From positions 1 through 6,215 of the forward strand of contig JAJPKG010000075.1 of assembly GCA_021323815.1 (NCBI GenBank): a stretch of 6,215 nt of DNA, given 5' to 3'. Within the stretch, counting starts at the first letter, position 1; the number at the start of each line of letters is the position of its first letter. The notes beneath the pieces are model-generated. The model was not told where the DNA came from, did no database searches, and saw only the letters and a program-made list of their open reading frames with translations. This DNA comes from Pseudomonadota bacterium. GTDB taxonomy: Bacteria; Chloroflexota; Ktedonobacteria; Ktedonobacterales; JACDGC01. Positions 4,278-6,215 of this stretch are shown one piece after another. Position numbers and translations under genes: made by a program.

Positions 4278-5827
4278 CGTGCGGCCAGTTGCTGCCGCAG
4301 CGCGGCACGGTCGATCTTGTGCGTCCTGCCGGTTTCAGGCAAGGGCATGACCACCATTGCATCAGGCAACGCCGGCACGTCAATCAACGCAGCAGTGCGC
4401 AGCGCCTGCGCGACCCGTCGCTTGAGCCGCTCAGGATCGGTCTCGTTCGCCGCCGGCTCCAGCACCAGGATCACGCGCTCATCCGCGAGGCGTTCGTCCC
4501 ACACGCCAATCAGAGCACAGCGCGCAACGCCTGGAATTTCCGCGATCTTCCCCTCATAGAGCGCAGGATAAATATTGTAATGGCCACGAATAATCATATC
4601 CTTGACGCGCCCAAGCAGGACGATGCGGCCATCGGCGTCAAAACGGGCGAGATCGCCGGTGGCGACTTCCGCCAGCGGCTCGCCGCCCAGATAGCGGTCA
4701 CAAAGCCACTCACCCCCCACGATCAGCTCGCCATCTTCGCTGAGGCGCACGCGCGCCCCCGGCAGCGGCGCGCCGACAAGATCGCCCTCGCCCTGCCAGG
4801 CCAGTTTCTCCGCCATATCCACGCACGCGACCGGCACCATCTCCGTGAGGCCATAGACGGAACGAACCCGCGCAGCATCCGGCAGGAATGGGCGCAGCCG
4901 CCCCAGAAGCGACCGATCCACCGGCCCGGACCCCAGGACGAGCCAGCGGAGCGAGACGGGGAGCGCCCGGCCATGCTGCGCGCATTGCGCGACGAGACGA
5001 TGCAGATCAGACGGCACAAAGAAGGCGTGCGTGGCGCGGCTGCGATGCACCAGGTCGAGCATGCCGGCAGCGCCCGCGCCGATCTTGGGAAGCACGACGC
5101 TCGCCCCCGCCAGCAGGGCGGGGAGAATGCTGTGCAGTTGGTCGGTCACGACAATGGAACCGGCATCCACCTGCGCGATCAGGCGTGAGGCGTCGAGCAT
5201 GGCGGAGATGGAACGCGCGGTATGCACGACGGCGCGCGGTTGCGCCGTTGTTCCTGATGTGAAAATGATCAAAACGGGATCGTCCGCCTGCAACGGGACG
5301 GGCGGCTCGTAGCGCGACAACGGGCGCATGAGGCGCGCGGCGTCAAGCGAGGGGGGGGTGCACGGCAGCCAGCGACCGACGCGCACAAAGCGACACCCAG
5401 CCATCTTGCCCACCTGGGGCAGTTCCAGATGCCTGCCGCGTAACACGCGACGCGCCAGGCGGCTGGCCGAGAGGGCATATAGCACGCTTTCGGCCATGAC
5501 AAACCGGGGTTGCACCGCCGCCATGCGCGCGGCAAAAAGATCCGCACCCATGCCGGGATCGGCGGCAACGATGGTCCCCCCGGCGCGCACCGTCGCCAGG
5601 ATGAGGATGACAGCCTCGACCGATGGGCGGACGCTGAACGCCACCGCGTCGCCGCGCCGCATCCCTTCCGCTTGCAGGCGGGTTGCCGCCGCACAGATCG
5701 CCGTGTTGAGCGCGGCGAATGTGGTGGGCTGCCCCTGAGACGAGACCAGCGCGATGTCGTCAGGGCGATCGTGCGCCAGACGCTCCAGCGTGGCATATAT
5801 CTCGCCCAGGGAAGTGATGCGCGTCAT
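4247..5827 (-). CDS. ANL-superfamily acyl-CoA/acyl-adenylate ligase
   Basis: A full-length (526 aa) AMP-binding enzyme that activates a carboxylic acid as acyl-AMP. Core motifs in order: A3 P-loop TSGTTAQPRAVVHT (190-203), A5 YGLTE (325-329), A7 TGDL (390-393, Asp392 for ribose), A8 hinge GRVKDMIIRGHYNIYP (406-421) and A10 THKIDRAAL (502-510, Lys504 catalytic). The P-loop deviates from TSGTTGxPKGV: Gly195 is Ala, Lys198 is Arg and Gly199 is Ala. The N-terminal VAADPGMG region recalls long-chain acyl-CoA ligases and OleC-type beta-lactone synthetases, but the substrate cannot be read from sequence. The start ATG (5827) overlaps the glycosyltransferase stop as ATGA; GAGG (5841-5838) lies 10 nt upstream. 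The last codons and TAG lie inside the transposon-end-like hairpin, so the C-terminus may have been replaced. A run of eight C (5358-5351) falls in codons 158-160. Confidence 0.88.
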   Translation of the reverse strand: MTRITSLGEIYATLERLAHDRPDDIALVSSQGQPTTFAALNTAICAAATRLQAEGMRRGDAVAFSVRPSVEAVILILATVRAGGTIVAADPGMGADLFAARMAAVQPRFVMAESVLYALSASRLARRVLRGRHLELPQVGKMAGCRFVRVGRWLPCTPPSLDAARLMRPLSRYEPPVPLQADDPVLIIFTSGTTAQPRAVVHTARSISAMLDASRLIAQVDAGSIVVTDQLHSILPALLAGASVVLPKIGAGAAGMLDLVHRSRATHAFFVPSDLHRLVAQCAQHGRALPVSLRWLVLGSGPVDRSLLGRLRPFLPDAARVRSVYGLTEMVPVACVDMAEKLAWQGEGDLVGAPLPGARVRLSEDGELIVGGEWLCDRYLGGEPLAEVATGDLARFDADGRIVLLGRVKDMIIRGHYNIYPALYEGKIAEIPGVARCALIGVWDERLADERVILVLEPAANETDPERLKRRVAQALRTAALIDVPALPDAMVVMPLPETGRTHKIDRAALRQQLAARFGTLHGRKP

Positions 5828-6215
5828 CGGATGTCTACCTCGTCAGGCAACCAGCGATGATCCCAGTACCATAGCAGCGTGCGGCGCAATCCCCACCGGC
5901 GCAGACGGCGCAGCGAGTTCAGCACGAGCATATCACGTCGGCGGGCGATGTTGGGGGTGATGAGGCGCGCCGCGTTGACCAGCGCCCGGTCCTCATGAGT
6001 CTTTTCAATGGCGCTGCGCGGGAAGCCACCGCATGCCAGGTAGAGATCAGCCGTAATAGCCATATTATTCCCCGGTGCCATGATGTAGCCGGTGAGATAG
6101 CGTGGATCGCGGTTGCCCGGTCGCACGCGCCCAAACCAAGCGGCAAACGCGACAACAAGCCGCAAAAAAGTTTCCTCGCCAAAGCGCAGCGGCCCCTCGT
6201 CACGGCGCGGACCGA
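5824..6215 (-). CDS. Glycosyltransferase (GT2-like), C-terminal part
   Basis: Open from the right edge to TGA (5826-5824), about 129 codons visible. The segment GNNMAITADLYLACGGFP followed about 7 residues later by HEDRALV is the acceptor-side signature of GT-A family-2 glycosyltransferases: a small-residue/Asn 'GxNMA' stretch, 'GGF', then the ED dyad whose acid acts as catalytic base. The tail LNSLRRLRRWGLRRTLLWYW is basic and amphipathic, suggesting peripheral association with the membrane; no clear transmembrane helix is seen in this part. The N-terminal nucleotide-sugar-binding half lies outside the window. It overlaps the ligase gene by 4 bp (ATGA), which implies one transcript and coupled translation, and suggests a joint role in making a lipid-linked or acylated glycoconjugate. 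Donor and acceptor are unknown. Confidence 0.75.
   Translation of the reverse strand, partial: GPRRDEGPLRFGEETFLRLVVAFAAWFGRVRPGNRDPRYLTGYIMAPGNNMAITADLYLACGGFPRSAIEKTHEDRALVNAARLITPNIARRRDMLVLNSLRRLRRWGLRRTLLWYWDHRWLPDEVDIR

Larger units (their letters stand above)
1002..5069. repeat. Dispersed palindrome TGCCGGCA (8 copies)
   Basis: Exact copies start at 1002, 1037, 1092, 1292, 1649, 2315, 3680 and 5062. They occur in coding and intergenic DNA and in different reading frames, so codon choice alone does not explain them. Assuming about 63% GC and independent bases, roughly 0.2 copies would be expected in 6.2 kb. This resembles genome-wide palindromes such as HIP1 in cyanobacteria. Confidence 0.6.

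Overview
The window is GC-rich bacterial DNA, mostly coding, with short intergenic gaps, clear AGGAGG-type ribosome-binding sites and one degraded stretch. The gene mix (a GlcD-type oxidase, an Asp-box propeller protein, a HisC-like aminotransferase, an acyl-activating enzyme paired with a glycosyltransferase) and a heavily repeated palindrome, TGCCGGCA, suggest an environmental bacterium. My best guess is Chloroflexota, but this is a low-confidence inference because no marker gene or rRNA is present.

Layout. At 1-176 (minus) lies the 5' end of a glycolate-oxidase GlcD-like gene, running off the left edge. It diverges from a 379-residue membrane-anchored Asp-box beta-propeller gene (370-1509, plus). 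The 193-bp divergent spacer holds a TATAAT box for the left gene and two mutually exclusive hairpins just upstream of the right gene. The propeller gene converges on a HisC-like PLP aminotransferase (1658-2761, minus). Upstream of that gene, on the same strand, are a 19-codon ORF with an exceptionally strong Shine-Dalgarno sequence and tandem Trp codons (2864-2923) and a small alpha/beta hydrolase (2974-3597, minus).

The 650 bp from 3598 to 4246 hold no intact gene. They contain the C-terminal tail of a Cys-rich DUF326/Csp-like copper-binding protein (3640-3723, minus), a roughly 53% GC stretch with nothing recognisable, and a hairpin-rich segment resembling the right end (omega-RNA region) of a decayed IS200/IS605 (IS1341-type) TnpB element. 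Its terminal hairpin overlaps the last codons of the next gene. I read this as a transposon and deletion scar.

On the right, an ANL-superfamily acyl-CoA/acyl-adenylate ligase (4247-5827, minus) overlaps by 4 bp (ATGA) the end of a family-2-like glycosyltransferase that enters from the right edge (5824-6215, minus). These two are translationally coupled and probably act in one lipid or glycolipid pathway. The remaining genes look like independent housekeeping or accessory functions. I see no convincing new multigene system. The most interesting items are the TnpB/omega-RNA-like scar, the Csp remnant, the tandem-Trp mini-ORF, the alternative hairpins before the propeller gene, and the over-represented TGCCGGCA palindrome.
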